In this document: positions 53,385 to 60,705 of the stretch, one piece after another
Position numbering within the stretch: the first letter of the stretch is position 1
Layout of the letters: each line of letters opens with the position of its first letter
Assembly: GCF_900107755.1 (NCBI RefSeq)
Contig: NZ_FNQR01000004.1
Span: forward strand, 186,001 to 250,000
Length of the DNA: 64,000 nt
Direction of reading: 5' to 3'
From: Thalassobacillus cyri
Lineage (GTDB): Bacteria > Bacillota > Bacilli > Bacillales > Halobacillaceae
Notes under the pieces: generated by a model
The model's input: only the letters and a program-made list of their open reading frames with translations
What the model was told of the DNA's origin: nothing
Database searches by the model: none
Position numbers and translations under genes: made by a program

Positions 53385-53972
53385 GTGGATTTTCCTCAAA
53401 TCAGACTTTCCAGTCAACGTGCAGCAATCAAAATAGAAACTCAACAGGCCACACAGTCCATCGAGCAGCCGAAAGCCCAGCAGAGTATTCAGCAGCCAAA
53501 AGCAGATGTATCAATGAGGCAGCGCCCAGGGAAACTGACGATCGATCAGACCAATGCCTGGCATAACCTTGGTTTGAAGAGTTCTCAGGTAAGAACAAGG
53601 GAGACCGCTGATCACGCCAGGAAGTCATTGTTGGAAGGTATTGCAAGAACGTCGCAGAAAGGGGATGAACTGATGCGGATAGAACAGGGAGGCAATCCCT
53701 TAGCCGATCAGGCAACCCGTAATGCGGTTTGGAACTTTGAGTATAAGCCTGGGGGGATGCCCGCTTATGATCTGGTTGCTTTGGATTATCAAGCTCAGCG
53801 TCCTGAAATTAACATAACGCGTAACACGCCGGTGATTAATGCAGTCCCGCAAAAAGTACGTCATGATTACAAGCCTGGTAAGGTGGATGTTTCGATGGAT
53901 AAATATGCTTCTTTGAACATTGACTTTGTAAATTTAACCTATAAAGGTTATCGATTCGAAATTGAAATATAA
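53385..53972 (+). CDS. yviE: YviE-type protein (DUF6470)
   Basis: A 195-residue protein of the DUF6470/YviE family, always found beside fliW and csrA in Bacilli; function unknown. It has a Q-rich N-terminal region (repeats of QSIQQPKA, residues about 20-40), a helical middle and a beta C-terminus. GTG 53385 is chosen because GAGGTGAGAA precedes it and longer frames would start inside the hairpin of the upstream element. fliW follows after 12 bases. Confidence 0.88.
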   Translation: MDFPQIRLSSQRAAIKIETQQATQSIEQPKAQQSIQQPKADVSMRQRPGKLTIDQTNAWHNLGLKSSQVRTRETADHARKSLLEGIARTSQKGDELMRIEQGGNPLADQATRNAVWNFEYKPGGMPAYDLVALDYQAQRPEINITRNTPVINAVPQKVRHDYKPGKVDVSMDKYASLNIDFVNLTYKGYRFEIEI

Positions 53973-53984
53973 GGGTGAATACAT

Positions 53985-54455
53985 ATGAAGATAGCAACGA
54001 AGTTTTTTGGTGAATTATCTATAGGCAAAAATGAAATTATAGACTTTCCGGCTGGCCTTCCCGGTTTTGAACAGGAAAAAGCGTTCGTGCTCTTGAAAAT
54101 GGAAGATGAAGGGGTTTACCAAGTCCTGCAATCGGTCGAGCAACAAGAGGTTGCCTTGATTGTCACAAATCCATACTTGTTCTTATCCAATTATGAATTC
54201 GCAATCGATCCACAAACACAAAAGCTATTGAAGATAGGATCTCCGGAAGATGTTATAATTCTATCAGTGGTTACGTTAAGAGATCCATTTTCAAAAACTA
54301 CTATGAACCTTCAGGCTCCACTAGTAGTGAACTATAATGAAAATATAGGAAAACAAGTGATATTGAATGATACCTCCTACCACACGAAACATTTGCTCGC
54401 TTCTTTTAGAAAGGAGGACATACAGCATGCTGGTGCTGAATCGAAAAGTAAATGA
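53985..54455 (+). CDS. fliW: Flagellar assembly factor FliW
   Basis: A 156-residue protein that binds flagellin or CsrA; bound to CsrA it relieves repression of flagellin translation. Family segments are [19 protein letters not shown] and [30 protein letters not shown] precedes the ATG. Its last 29 bases overlap csrA. Its classic partner flagellin is not encoded in the window. Confidence 0.95.
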   Translation: MKIATKFFGELSIGKNEIIDFPAGLPGFEQEKAFVLLKMEDEGVYQVLQSVEQQEVALIVTNPYLFLSNYEFAIDPQTQKLLKIGSPEDVIILSVVTLRDPFSKTTMNLQAPLVVNYNENIGKQVILNDTSYHTKHLLASFRKEDIQHAGAESKSK

Positions 54456-54654
54456 ATCACTGAAAATCGGTGATGATATTGAAGTGAAAGTGATTGCTGT
54501 TGAAGGCGATCAAGTGAAAATCGGTATAGCTGCACCCAAACATATTGATATCCATCGTCAGGAGGTCTATGAGAAGATTACAGAAGAAAACCAGGAAGCC
54601 ATGCAAGCTCCGACAGACTGGATGGATTTGATTAAGAACCGTGATAATACATAG
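54427..54654 (+). CDS. csrA: Carbon storage regulator / translational repressor CsrA
   Basis: A 75-residue RNA-binding dimer ([42 protein letters not shown]). In Bacillus it binds GGA motifs in the hag leader and is sequestered by FliW. AAAGGAGG lies inside fliW ahead of the ATG, so translation is coupled. Since hag is not next door, its RNA target must lie elsewhere. Confidence 0.96.
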   Translation: MLVLNRKVNESLKIGDDIEVKVIAVEGDQVKIGIAAPKHIDIHRQEVYEKITEENQEAMQAPTDWMDLIKNRDNT

Positions 54655-54677
54655 TAATAGGTAAAGGGGGGACTGGA

Positions 54678-55601
54678 TTGGCCTCAGAAATGTCTTCCTT
54701 AGGAAAGAAGAAGGGTTTACTAGGGTTCTTGATTCTATCAATCACAATCATATGGGGCTATGCCTGGGCACTCATGAAAGCATCGCTTGATTTCATGGGG
54801 CCTTTTACTTTTTCTGCGCTCCGTTTCGGCACAGGGACAATGACGATGTTTTTAGTATTATTGATATTCAAAGTGGGGCCACCGCCAAAAGATAAATGGA
54901 GGCATTTGGCTATCATTGGTCTTTTACAAACGACGGTGGTGTTTTTACTGGTGATGTATGGACTCCGGTTTGTAGATGCTGGCAAATCTTCCGTTCTCCT
55001 TTATTCCATGCCGATATGGAGCAGTCTGCTCGCTGCCAAATTTCTAGGGGAAAAAATACAGAAAATGAAAGCAGCAGGACTTACTTTTGGAATGATCGGA
55101 CTTATAACCATATTAGGCTGGGACGTACTTATCGATCAGAACATGACAGTTTTGACAGGAGAAGTATTGATTATACTGGCGGCGATTTCTTGGGGAGCGT
55201 CCAATGTCTATTATAGAAAAAAGTTAAAAAATATCACAAACCTTCAAGTTTCCGCCTATCAGATGTTATTCGGTACTATCGGTTTGGCCCTCGCCGCCTT
55301 CATCATAGAATGGGGGGAACCGCTTCATCTGACTCCGAAGAGTATCTATTATGTATTATTTACTGGTGTTCTGGCATCAGCGCTATGCTTTACACTCTGG
55401 TTCATTATTTTGAACAACATAGATATGGTGACGGCTACTCTATCAACTTTGTTAGTGCCGGTCTTTGGCATGATTTTTGGAGTTGTATTATTAAATGAAC
55501 AGCTGACACCCAACATAATACTAGGCTCTATTTTCATACTTTCAGGCATAGCTATCTCCCAGATTTTCAAAGAAAAACCTCTGCCCCAGCATATCCAGTA
55601 A
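54678..55601 (+). CDS. DMT-superfamily transporter (EamA)
   Basis: A 307-residue membrane protein with ten predicted spans and two EamA repeats (about 15-145 and 160-300). It starts at TTG 54678 with AAAGGGGGG just upstream, 24 bases behind csrA, so it is probably the last gene of that operon. Members export amino acids or small metabolites. It stands where most Bacillaceae carry the flagellin gene; it is not a usual flagellar-cluster gene. Its own strong terminator overlaps the 3' end. Confidence 0.9.
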   Translation: MASEMSSLGKKKGLLGFLILSITIIWGYAWALMKASLDFMGPFTFSALRFGTGTMTMFLVLLIFKVGPPPKDKWRHLAIIGLLQTTVVFLLVMYGLRFVDAGKSSVLLYSMPIWSSLLAAKFLGEKIQKMKAAGLTFGMIGLITILGWDVLIDQNMTVLTGEVLIILAAISWGASNVYYRKKLKNITNLQVSAYQMLFGTIGLALAAFIIEWGEPLHLTPKSIYYVLFTGVLASALCFTLWFIILNNIDMVTATLSTLLVPVFGMIFGVVLLNEQLTPNIILGSIFILSGIAISQIFKEKPLPQHIQ

Positions 55602-55631
55602 ATGGATAGTCTGGGGTAGAGGTTCTTTTTT
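55576..55631 (+). terminator. Terminator after the EamA gene
   Basis: ACCTCTGCCCCAG/CTGGGGTAGAGGT arms with an inner ATCC/GGAT pairing and a TCTTTTTT run. Confidence 0.88.
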
Positions 55632-55645
55632 GCACTATCAGAAAG

Positions 55646-55724
55646 GTTAACTTTGTTAAAAGATTATTAGAAGATACTAAGACTTTCACCATAAGTACTT
55701 GGCGACAAGCCAAGTTTTTCTAAT
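55646..55724 (+). other. Attenuator-like repeated element, copy 2 (before flaG)
   Basis: Second copy of 53288-53371, conserved through GATACTAAGACTTTC, CCATAAGTACTTGGCGACAA and AAGTTTTTCTAAT. Here the terminal hairpin ACTTGGC-GACAA-GCCAAGT is perfect, while the alternative stem TCACCA/TGGCGA has one mismatch; copy 1 shows the opposite. It lies directly ahead of the SigD promoter of flaG. Confidence 0.6.
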
Positions 55725-55733
55725 TGAATAACC

Positions 55734-55760
55734 TTAACTCCTTTTGGTTTTAACCGATAT
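55734..55760 (+). promoter_or_regulatory. SigD promoter of flaG-fliD-fliS-fliT
   Basis: TTAA (55734-55737), 15 bases, ACCGATAT (55753-55760): close to TAAA-N15-GCCGATAT, with RNA start some 20 bases before the ribosome site of flaG. Confidence 0.75.
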
Positions 55761-55787
55761 AAAATATAAATTGAATAAAGGAGTGGG

Positions 55788-56165
55788 ATGGTTGTGAACG
55801 TGGAAAAAATCTTTTCAAGTTCCCAACTCCTGCAACAGTCCAGTCATCATTCACGTTCAACTTCAGTTCAGGATGATTTAACTGTAGAAGAAAAAACAAA
55901 AGCTTCAAAAGTAACTCATGAAGGACATCAGAAGAATTTAGATAAACATAATACAGAAGAAATAGTAAAAGGGTTTAATGAATTTCTTGAACCGGCAAAT
56001 ACATCTTTGAAATTCGAGTTTCACGATAAGCTGGATGAATACTATGTAACCTTGATTGATACGGAGACGAAAGAAGTAGTGAAGGAAATACCACCCAAAC
56101 GCCTGCTTGATCTTTACGCAGCAATGGCTGAATCACTTGGCTTCATCGTCGATCATAAAATATAA
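55788..56165 (+). CDS. flaG: Flagellar protein FlaG
   Basis: A 125-residue protein (YvyC in B. subtilis). The N-terminal half is polar and disordered; the conserved FlaG domain at about 60-125 reads LKFEFHDKLDEYYVTLIDTET then KEIPPKRLLDLYAAMAE. FlaG affects filament length in other bacteria. AAAGGAG precedes the ATG. First gene of the SigD-promoted filament-cap operon. Confidence 0.92.
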   Translation: MVVNVEKIFSSSQLLQQSSHHSRSTSVQDDLTVEEKTKASKVTHEGHQKNLDKHNTEEIVKGFNEFLEPANTSLKFEFHDKLDEYYVTLIDTETKEVVKEIPPKRLLDLYAAMAESLGFIVDHKI

Positions 56166-56180
56166 GGTGGTGCAAAGGAT

Positions 56181-57740
56181 ATGCGTATAGGTGGTTTAGC
56201 TTCCGGCATGGACATCGATGGCATTGTCAAAGATCTTATGAAAGCGGAACGGATGCCGCTTGATAAAATGGAACAGGATAAAACGTGGCTGACATGGCAG
56301 CGTGATGCCTATCGCGATGTCAATAAACAGTTACTAGAGCTTGATAACCTGACTCTGGATATGAAACTCCAGCGCACATTCAACTCGAAAACTACTACTT
56401 CCTCACAGGAAGGAGCGGTCTCGGCGACGGCTACAGCGAGCGCTTCATCTGGAAGTTATAATGTAGAAGTGAAACAATTAGCAACTTCTGCTATCAATTT
56501 AAGCAGAGGTGGAATAACGGCCGACGGAAAAACTTTTGATCCGAATAAACCACTTAGTGAACAAACGGATAACTTGAAAAATGGCATAGTATTAGACAAG
56601 GAGTATGAATTTTTTACTTTTAATAAAAACGGAGAGAAGATCGATCATACATTTACCGTCGCTTCGGACCAATCCCTAAATGACGTATTGAGTGATCTTA
56701 CAAATGCTGATAACGGTGTAAGGGCTTTTTATGATCAGCAAGCGGATAAAGTAGTACTGGAACGTACAGAAACTGGTGATTTCAACCAGGATGAGAGCAG
56801 GTTTATGGGAGCAGAAATCGGGTTTGATGGTTCTACGAATTCTAACTTTTTCACGGAAACATTACAGATCTGGAATGGTAAAACAGATAACAACGGAAAT
56901 TGGGTTAAAGCGGAAACAGGCGGTGAAAATGCTAAATTCACCTATAACGGTGCTTTGGAAATCGATTCATTCGAAAATAGCTACACCTTAAATGGCATTA
57001 CGTTTAATTTCAATAACACCACAAACGGCCAAGCTAAAATCAACGTAACCAGTAATACTGAGGCGTCATTAGAGAAAATCACGAAATTCGTTGATAAATA
57101 TAACGGCATCATCGAAAGTTTGAATGAAAAAGTCGGTGAACGAAGAAACCGTGAGTTTAAACCATTGACCGAACAACAGCGGGAAAACATGGAAGAGAAA
57201 GAAATCGAACTATGGGAAGAAAAAGCCAAGAAAGGGATGCTCAGTGGTGATGCTGCTATACGTGGTGCATTGTCAGAAATGCGTAATAACTGGTATAACA
57301 CGGTGGAAGGAGCGGGCGAGTATAATCATCTAGCTCAAATTGGAATCACTACTTCCCCTAACTACCGTGATGGCGGTAAACTGCTGATCGATGAAGATAA
57401 GCTGCGAGCTGCACTGAGGGAAAATCCTGATTCAGTCCATCAGCTGTTTGCGGCAGACGGGAACGGGTCTGGAAAAGGTATTGTCCGGCGACTGGAGGAC
57501 ACCTTGGGTCGTACTGTAGAAACTATTGAAAAGAAAGCGGGAAAGTCCACCAGTCTGGATAACAATTTTGTACTAGGGAGACAGTTGAAAAACATCAATG
57601 ATCGGATGGATGCTTTCCAGGACCGGTTGATTCAAATTGAAGATCGATATTGGTCTCAATTCACCCAGATGGAAAAAGCGATCCAGAAGATGAATTCCCA
57701 ATCTAATTACTTGATGCAACAATTCGGTGGAGGATTTTAA
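56181..57740 (+). CDS. fliD: Flagellar filament cap protein (FliD/HAP2)
   Basis: A 519-residue cap protein that folds flagellin at the filament tip. N-terminal MRIGGLASGMDIDGIVKDLMKAERMPLDKM and C-terminal coiled coil (DNNFVLGRQLKNINDRMDAFQDRLIQIEDRYWSQFTQMEKAI) are the family hallmarks; the centre is variable and surface exposed. AAGGTGG and AAAGG precede the ATG. Usual length. Confidence 0.96.
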   Translation: MRIGGLASGMDIDGIVKDLMKAERMPLDKMEQDKTWLTWQRDAYRDVNKQLLELDNLTLDMKLQRTFNSKTTTSSQEGAVSATATASASSGSYNVEVKQLATSAINLSRGGITADGKTFDPNKPLSEQTDNLKNGIVLDKEYEFFTFNKNGEKIDHTFTVASDQSLNDVLSDLTNADNGVRAFYDQQADKVVLERTETGDFNQDESRFMGAEIGFDGSTNSNFFTETLQIWNGKTDNNGNWVKAETGGENAKFTYNGALEIDSFENSYTLNGITFNFNNTTNGQAKINVTSNTEASLEKITKFVDKYNGIIESLNEKVGERRNREFKPLTEQQRENMEEKEIELWEEKAKKGMLSGDAAIRGALSEMRNNWYNTVEGAGEYNHLAQIGITTSPNYRDGGKLLIDEDKLRAALRENPDSVHQLFAADGNGSGKGIVRRLEDTLGRTVETIEKKAGKSTSLDNNFVLGRQLKNINDRMDAFQDRLIQIEDRYWSQFTQMEKAIQKMNSQSNYLMQQFGGGF

Positions 57741-57755
57741 TGAAGGAGTGTAATT

Positions 57756-58145
57756 ATGTCGATACAAGCTTACCAGACGAATTCAGTTGAAACGGCATCA
57801 CCTGGGGAACTGACCTTGATGCTCTATAATGGCTGCTTGAAATTCATCAAGTTAGCTGGAAAAGCGATAGACAGTAGAGACTATGAACAGAAAAATATCA
57901 ATATCCAAAAGGCACAGAAAATCATACAAGAATTCATGGTAACCCTTGACCCTGAAGCGTCTATTTCTAAAGAGATTATGCCGCTATATGACTATATCAA
58001 TCGCCGTCTTCTTGATGCTAATCTAAAAAATGATAAAAACATATTAGGGGAAGCAAGTGAATTAGTAGGTGAATTGCGTGATACGTGGAAAGAGGTCATC
58101 CGCCAAACAAGGCAGGAGCAGTTTGGTAAAGGCGGCAATGCATAG
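57756..58145 (+). CDS. fliS: Flagellin-specific chaperone FliS
   Basis: A 129-residue four-helix chaperone that keeps flagellin unfolded for export. It begins MSIQAYQTNSVETASPGELTLMLYNGCLKFI, the signature N-terminus. GAAGGAG precedes the ATG. Its presence implies flagellin is made, although hag is not in this window. It overlaps the fliT start by one base. Confidence 0.95.
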   Translation: MSIQAYQTNSVETASPGELTLMLYNGCLKFIKLAGKAIDSRDYEQKNINIQKAQKIIQEFMVTLDPEASISKEIMPLYDYINRRLLDANLKNDKNILGEASELVGELRDTWKEVIRQTRQEQFGKGGNA

Positions 58146-58498
58146 TGGGGCATATCGCTGAATTTCATCAATTGACAGTAAGTCTGAATGGACGATTGCA
58201 GATACCTTTTTCTTCGATTGACCGGCAGCATATATTAGACGAAGTGACCAACTTGATTGATAGGCGCGGGGAGCTCATTCATCTATTAAAAGACCCGGTC
58301 AATGAAGAAGAAAAGAGATTATTGAAAGAAATTTTGTCAATGGAACTGCATATACAAGATCGTTTGGAGAAGAACTTCGAACACTTGAAGACGGATATGC
58401 GTCTGCATAAGAAACAAGAGACATCCACCAGGAAATACTCCAACCCTTATCAGAGTGTAAATAGCTATGACGGTATGTTCTTAGACCAAAAAAAATAG
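58145..58498 (+). CDS. fliT: FliT-type flagellar chaperone
   Basis: A 117-residue helical protein starting at GTG 58145, which overlaps the fliS stop by one base; AAAGGCGG lies inside fliS. The family is diverse, but position after fliS, helix content and the C-terminal SYDGMFLDQKK (YDGMFFDKR-like in B. subtilis FliT) support it. It chaperones FliD. Confidence 0.85.
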   Translation: MGHIAEFHQLTVSLNGRLQIPFSSIDRQHILDEVTNLIDRRGELIHLLKDPVNEEEKRLLKEILSMELHIQDRLEKNFEHLKTDMRLHKKQETSTRKYSNPYQSVNSYDGMFLDQKK

Positions 58499-58506
58499 TG
58501 GAATCA

Positions 58507-58543
58507 CCACCTGCTTCATGCCCGGAAGCAGGTTTTCTTTTAT
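58507..58543 (+). terminator. Terminator after fliT
   Basis: ACCTGCTTC/GAAGCAGGT stem, short loop and TTTTCTTTT. Confidence 0.88.
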
Positions 58544-58728
58544 ATACAACCAAATAAAAAAGTCAAAGGAAAAGCGCTCGGAATGAACGGCTTTCTTTGA
58601 AGATGTTCACAATTTATCTACCTTAATCATAGGTAAAATCGGGTATGATATAAGTAGACCCTAACTCATATTACTGCAATTTCCAACAAGTTCCGACACA
58701 ATTAATTCGGAAAATTTCGAAAGTTTGT

Positions 58729-58758
58729 GCAGGAATATGCCAGGGTATGATAGAATAA
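58729..58758 (+). promoter_or_regulatory. SigH-type promoter of hpf
   Basis: GCAGGAATA (58729-58737), 12 bases, ATAGAATAA (58750-58758), fitting the SigH consensus RNAGGAWWW-N11/12-RNNGAATWW at every position. The B. subtilis homologue yvyD is likewise read by SigH. Confidence 0.78.
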
Positions 58759-58792
58759 TAATCACATAAGGATGAAAGGAGGACACTTCTAT

Positions 58793-59350
58793 ATGAAATA
58801 CAACATTCGTGGTGAAAACCTAGAAGTGACCGAGGCTATTAAAGATTACGTGGAGAAGAAAGTAGGAAAGCTAGAGCGCTACTTCGATGAACCGGTAACT
58901 TCCGAGGTCCATGTTAATTTAAGTGTCTATAATGATGAGCAGGAAATCGAGGTAACGATTCCAATGAAGGATCTGCTTCTACGTGCAGAGGAAAGACACA
59001 CTGATCTGTACGCTGCCATCGACCTTGTGGTTGATAAACTGGAACGACAAATCCGAAAGCATAAAACAAAAGTGAACCGTAAGTTCCGCCAGGAAGGTGC
59101 TCCAAAATACGTATTTGCGGAACTTGAAAAAGAAGCACAGGAATATCAAAATGGAGCCAGTGATGATGAAGATATCGAAATCGTAAAGCAAAAACGATTT
59201 GATCTGAAGCCGATGGACTCTGAAGAAGCAGTACTGCAAATGGATATGCTAGGTCACAACTTTTACGTTTACACTAATGCGGAAACGAATGAAACAAACG
59301 TAGTTTATCGTCGTCGTGACGGTAAATATGGATTGATCGAACCGAGCTGA
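58793..59350 (+). CDS. hpf: Long-form ribosome hibernation promoting factor
   Basis: A 185-residue HPF (YvyD). The N-terminal S30AE domain (about 1-100, MKYNIRGENLEVTEAIKDYV) binds between the ribosomal subunits; the C-terminal dimerisation domain (about 125-182, FDLKPMDSEEAVLQMDMLGHNFYVYTN) pairs two 70S ribosomes into inactive 100S particles in stationary phase. ATG 58793 follows AAAGGAGG; an ATG seven codons earlier overlaps that site. Confidence 0.96.
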   Translation: MKYNIRGENLEVTEAIKDYVEKKVGKLERYFDEPVTSEVHVNLSVYNDEQEIEVTIPMKDLLLRAEERHTDLYAAIDLVVDKLERQIRKHKTKVNRKFRQEGAPKYVFAELEKEAQEYQNGASDDEDIEIVKQKRFDLKPMDSEEAVLQMDMLGHNFYVYTNAETNETNVVYRRRDGKYGLIEPS

Positions 59351-59368
59351 ACATGAAATCAACAAACT

Positions 59369-59397
59369 AAGGCGACCCAGTGAAGGGTCGCCTTTTT
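59369..59397 (+). terminator. Terminator after hpf
   Basis: Perfect AAGGCGACCC/GGGTCGCCTT stem followed by TTT. Confidence 0.92.
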
Positions 59398-59414
59398 CAA
59401 TTGCTTTTTTAAAA

Positions 59415-60085
59415 GGCTCTGTTAACTCTCAGTATTGATATTATAGTTAAGCTCCCTTAACATGAAGGCTCAGTTTCGAGAGAAACTGTTTCCGTTACGG
59501 TTGAGAATCTCTGGAGGTCCGGGAAATCACTCGCTTTCCATGGGCATGTGGTGAGCTTCCTCAGGCTTCGCCTTGCGGGATCTCACCGATCATGTTCATC
59601 CCATAGGACTTTGTATGAGCATCCTTGAATAAGCACCGCACGAAGGAAGTGTATAGCATTTTCGAGGAGTCTCGCAATTTCTCGGACCTCCTTACATTGG
59701 TAAGGAAAACGGAAACATCAGTATGGCGTTCTTCAAACAAAGGTAGAGCTTTTCAAAAAGTGCACTGTCACCTGCATCATAGTTCCAAAATTTTCGTGGA
59801 AGACATCTTCATCTATCGCAGCGGTTCGTTTCTCTCACCCTTTGGATGGGGTGGTTGGGAAACTGCGAGACTCCCGCGGGAGAAGGAGCTAGGCAAGACC
59901 CCACAGGGAGTGTAACGATCGAGGAGGCTTGCCAGTTCCCCCGCAGGAAATCGAGTTGTTTCCCAGCCATCCCTGACACTTTTTTGGTAAAGAACCCCTT
60001 CTATCTTGAAACTGAGTCTTCCGCAATACTGCCCAGTAGTTAAAGAAGCCTTTATGGAAAAACAATATTAACTTTTAACAGAGCC
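59415..60085. mobile_element. Non-autonomous repeat element with inverted termini, copy B
   Basis: A 671-base gene-free unit. Ends GGCTCTGTTAA and TTAACAGAGCC are exact inverted repeats, with looser inverted similarity over about 70 bases (TCAGTTTCGAG near one end, CTTGAAACTGAGTC near the other). Flanking octamers TTTTAAAA and TCTTAAAA differ at one base, like an aged 8-bp target duplication; 8-bp duplications and GGCTCT-type ends resemble ISL3-family elements. The interior has the same two palindromic modules as copy A. No transposase, so a MITE-like element is likely; open frames inside are palindrome artefacts. Confidence 0.7.
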
Positions 60086-60293
60086 TCTTAAAAAATGTAA
60101 GTTTTTTAAAATAGATGCCTTTTCGCAAAATCTACTGCAGATTTAGCTATAAAGGAGAATTTTCACATGGCAAATAGTCATTTTTAGCCAAAACCGCCGT
60201 CCGTTTTGGCAAAAGAGAAATTAGCGATAAAAATTGCTACATGGTATAACAAAGTAGCCAGCAATAATTACCTTCCAGGGAGGCGTACCCATA

Positions 60294-60512
60294 TTGACTA
60301 CTTATGTGAATCAGGAGTATCAGGAGCTATACCATAAACTCAAGCAGCAAGAGAAGACAATTGCCCAGCTTGTGGAGATTATTGCGGCTACGAATAAGCG
60401 AATCTACGATTTGGATCGAAGACAGCTGGGGTTCGAACATCGGCTGCTTGTACGAGAGCATTCATTGCAGATGACAAGCACAACGTTCCGTTCGCCACCA
60501 AATGCTGAATGA
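60294..60512 (+). CDS. Small coiled-coil hypothetical protein
   Basis: A 72-residue protein starting at TTG 60294 with AGGGAGG ten bases upstream. Residues 8-60 form a probable coiled coil (QELYHKLKQQEKTIAQLVEIIAATNKRIYDLDRR). No family recognised; the shape recalls small proteins encoded next to secA in other Bacilli but that is not certain. A strong terminator follows. Confidence 0.7.
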   Translation: MTTYVNQEYQELYHKLKQQEKTIAQLVEIIAATNKRIYDLDRRQLGFEHRLLVREHSLQMTSTTFRSPPNAE

Positions 60513-60552
60513 CTGCCACGCATGTTTCCCCGTAAGTCCTCCTACGTCTCCA

Positions 60553-60593
60553 TAACAAGAGCAGCTCATCCCCGAGGTGCTCTTGTTTGTTTG
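60553..60593 (+). terminator. Terminator after the small coiled-coil gene
   Basis: AACAAGAGCA/TGCTCTTGTT with inner CTC/GAG pairing, followed by TGTTTG. Confidence 0.8.
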
Positions 60594-60705
60594 CAGCCAG
60601 GTAAACAAGGGAGTTTGTTGTCAGGCAACTCATGGAAGTGTTATTATAAAGTGTGATTAAACTATACAACCGGATAACTACCAATTTAATAGAGGAGCGG
60701 TTGCA

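Noticed and set aside
59625-60043. Two plus-strand open frames in repeat copy B
   Set aside because: They read through palindromic repeat DNA that is conserved as nucleotide, not protein, in copy A.
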